Assembly (NCBI GenBank): GCA_024362935.1 | Contig: JANCRA010000065.1 | Location: 186,001-250,000 of the forward strand | Source of the DNA: Setophaga petechia | Lineage: Eukaryota > Chordata > Aves > Passeriformes > Parulidae | Direction of reading: 5' to 3' | Length of the DNA stretch: 64,000 nucleotides | In this document: positions 63,791-64,000 of the stretch, piece by piece | How positions within the stretch are numbered: position 1 is the stretch's first letter | Layout of the letters: every line of letters starts with the position of its first letter | The notes under the pieces: model-generated | Databases searched by the model: none | What the model saw: the letters and a program-made list of their open reading frames with translations, nothing else | What the model was told of the DNA's origin: nothing | Position numbers and translations under genes: made by a program

Positions 63791-64000
63791 TGGCCCCTTT
63801 TATCCTGTCTGTGAAAATGATAAAAAAGCTGACAAAAGGATTGAAAACAGGACTAATTAGCATAAAGAAGGAGAAATCAATAGCCACACTGGTCAATGAA
63901 TTAATGTAGTGAATTGTGTTACTTAGAACCAATGACCAATAAATTTTTTGCTTGCTAAAAAATATATGGACTTAATAATATAAATACTAAAATTTGGTAA
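63791..64000. other. AT-rich end of the window
   Basis: No gene. It might be the beginning of an LTR (TGTGAAAATG at about 63808) cut by the window edge. Confidence 0.25.

Overview
The window looks like repeat-rich nuclear DNA of a songbird (passerine). The reasons are bird-type olfactory receptor (OR) genes of the expanded OR14-like class, CR1 LINE 3' ends, a tRNA-Ile-like SINE with a CR1-like tail, at least five kinds of endogenous retrovirus (ERV), and a nuclear copy of an avian mitochondrial control region. There are no bacterial-style genes or operons. Density of ERVs and satellites is high enough to suggest a heterochromatic, subtelomeric or W-linked location, but the sequence cannot decide which.

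Layout. 1-4.4 kb: a degenerate minisatellite and a CR1 fragment. 4.4-9.6 kb: an intact OR gene (minus), its 5' flank, ~165-bp repeats and a deleted betaretrovirus-like ERV. 9.6-14.5 kb: a second ERV (minus) with two LTRs, gag, a dUTPase-like fragment and an env TM fragment, with another LTR nested in it. 14.5-23.2 kb: composite satellite (a ~45-60-bp minisatellite plus a ~190-bp repeat) interrupted by a mitochondrial control-region NUMT, then a TGACATCA-type array and a solo LTR. 24.9-26.3 kb: a truncated OR pseudogene joined head-to-head to a truncated C2H2 zinc-finger array. 27-32 kb: more minisatellite, a SINE and ~190-bp repeats. 32-37.2 kb: an inverted paralogue of 4.4-9.6 kb with a second intact OR (plus). 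38.4-46.2 kb: CR1 fragments and an inverted paralogue of 18.6-23.2 kb carrying a strongly C-depleted 1.5-kb insertion. 46.2-54.6 kb: a young, almost complete gammaretrovirus-like provirus (minus) with identical LTRs. 55.5-58.7 kb: a gag-only LTR element. 60.7-61.4 kb: another LTR with its primer binding site. 62.4-63.8 kb: minisatellites, one of which repeats a ZNF143/Staf-like motif.

The most unusual object is the young provirus. Its env frame is open over 702 codons, and its predicted surface subunit starts with an immunoglobulin V-set-like domain followed by a polybasic site, a domain not normally part of retroviral Env. Gag and Pol are in one frame separated by a TGA in a TGACTAG context, five 37-bp repeats sit just before gag, and gag carries one frameshift.

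The host coding content that appears functional is limited to the two OR genes, plus at most one candidate exon near 58.8 kb. Most other long open frames are translations of tandem repeats or antisense shadows of ERV genes. Coordinates of repeat blocks and paralogous blocks were judged by eye and are approximate.
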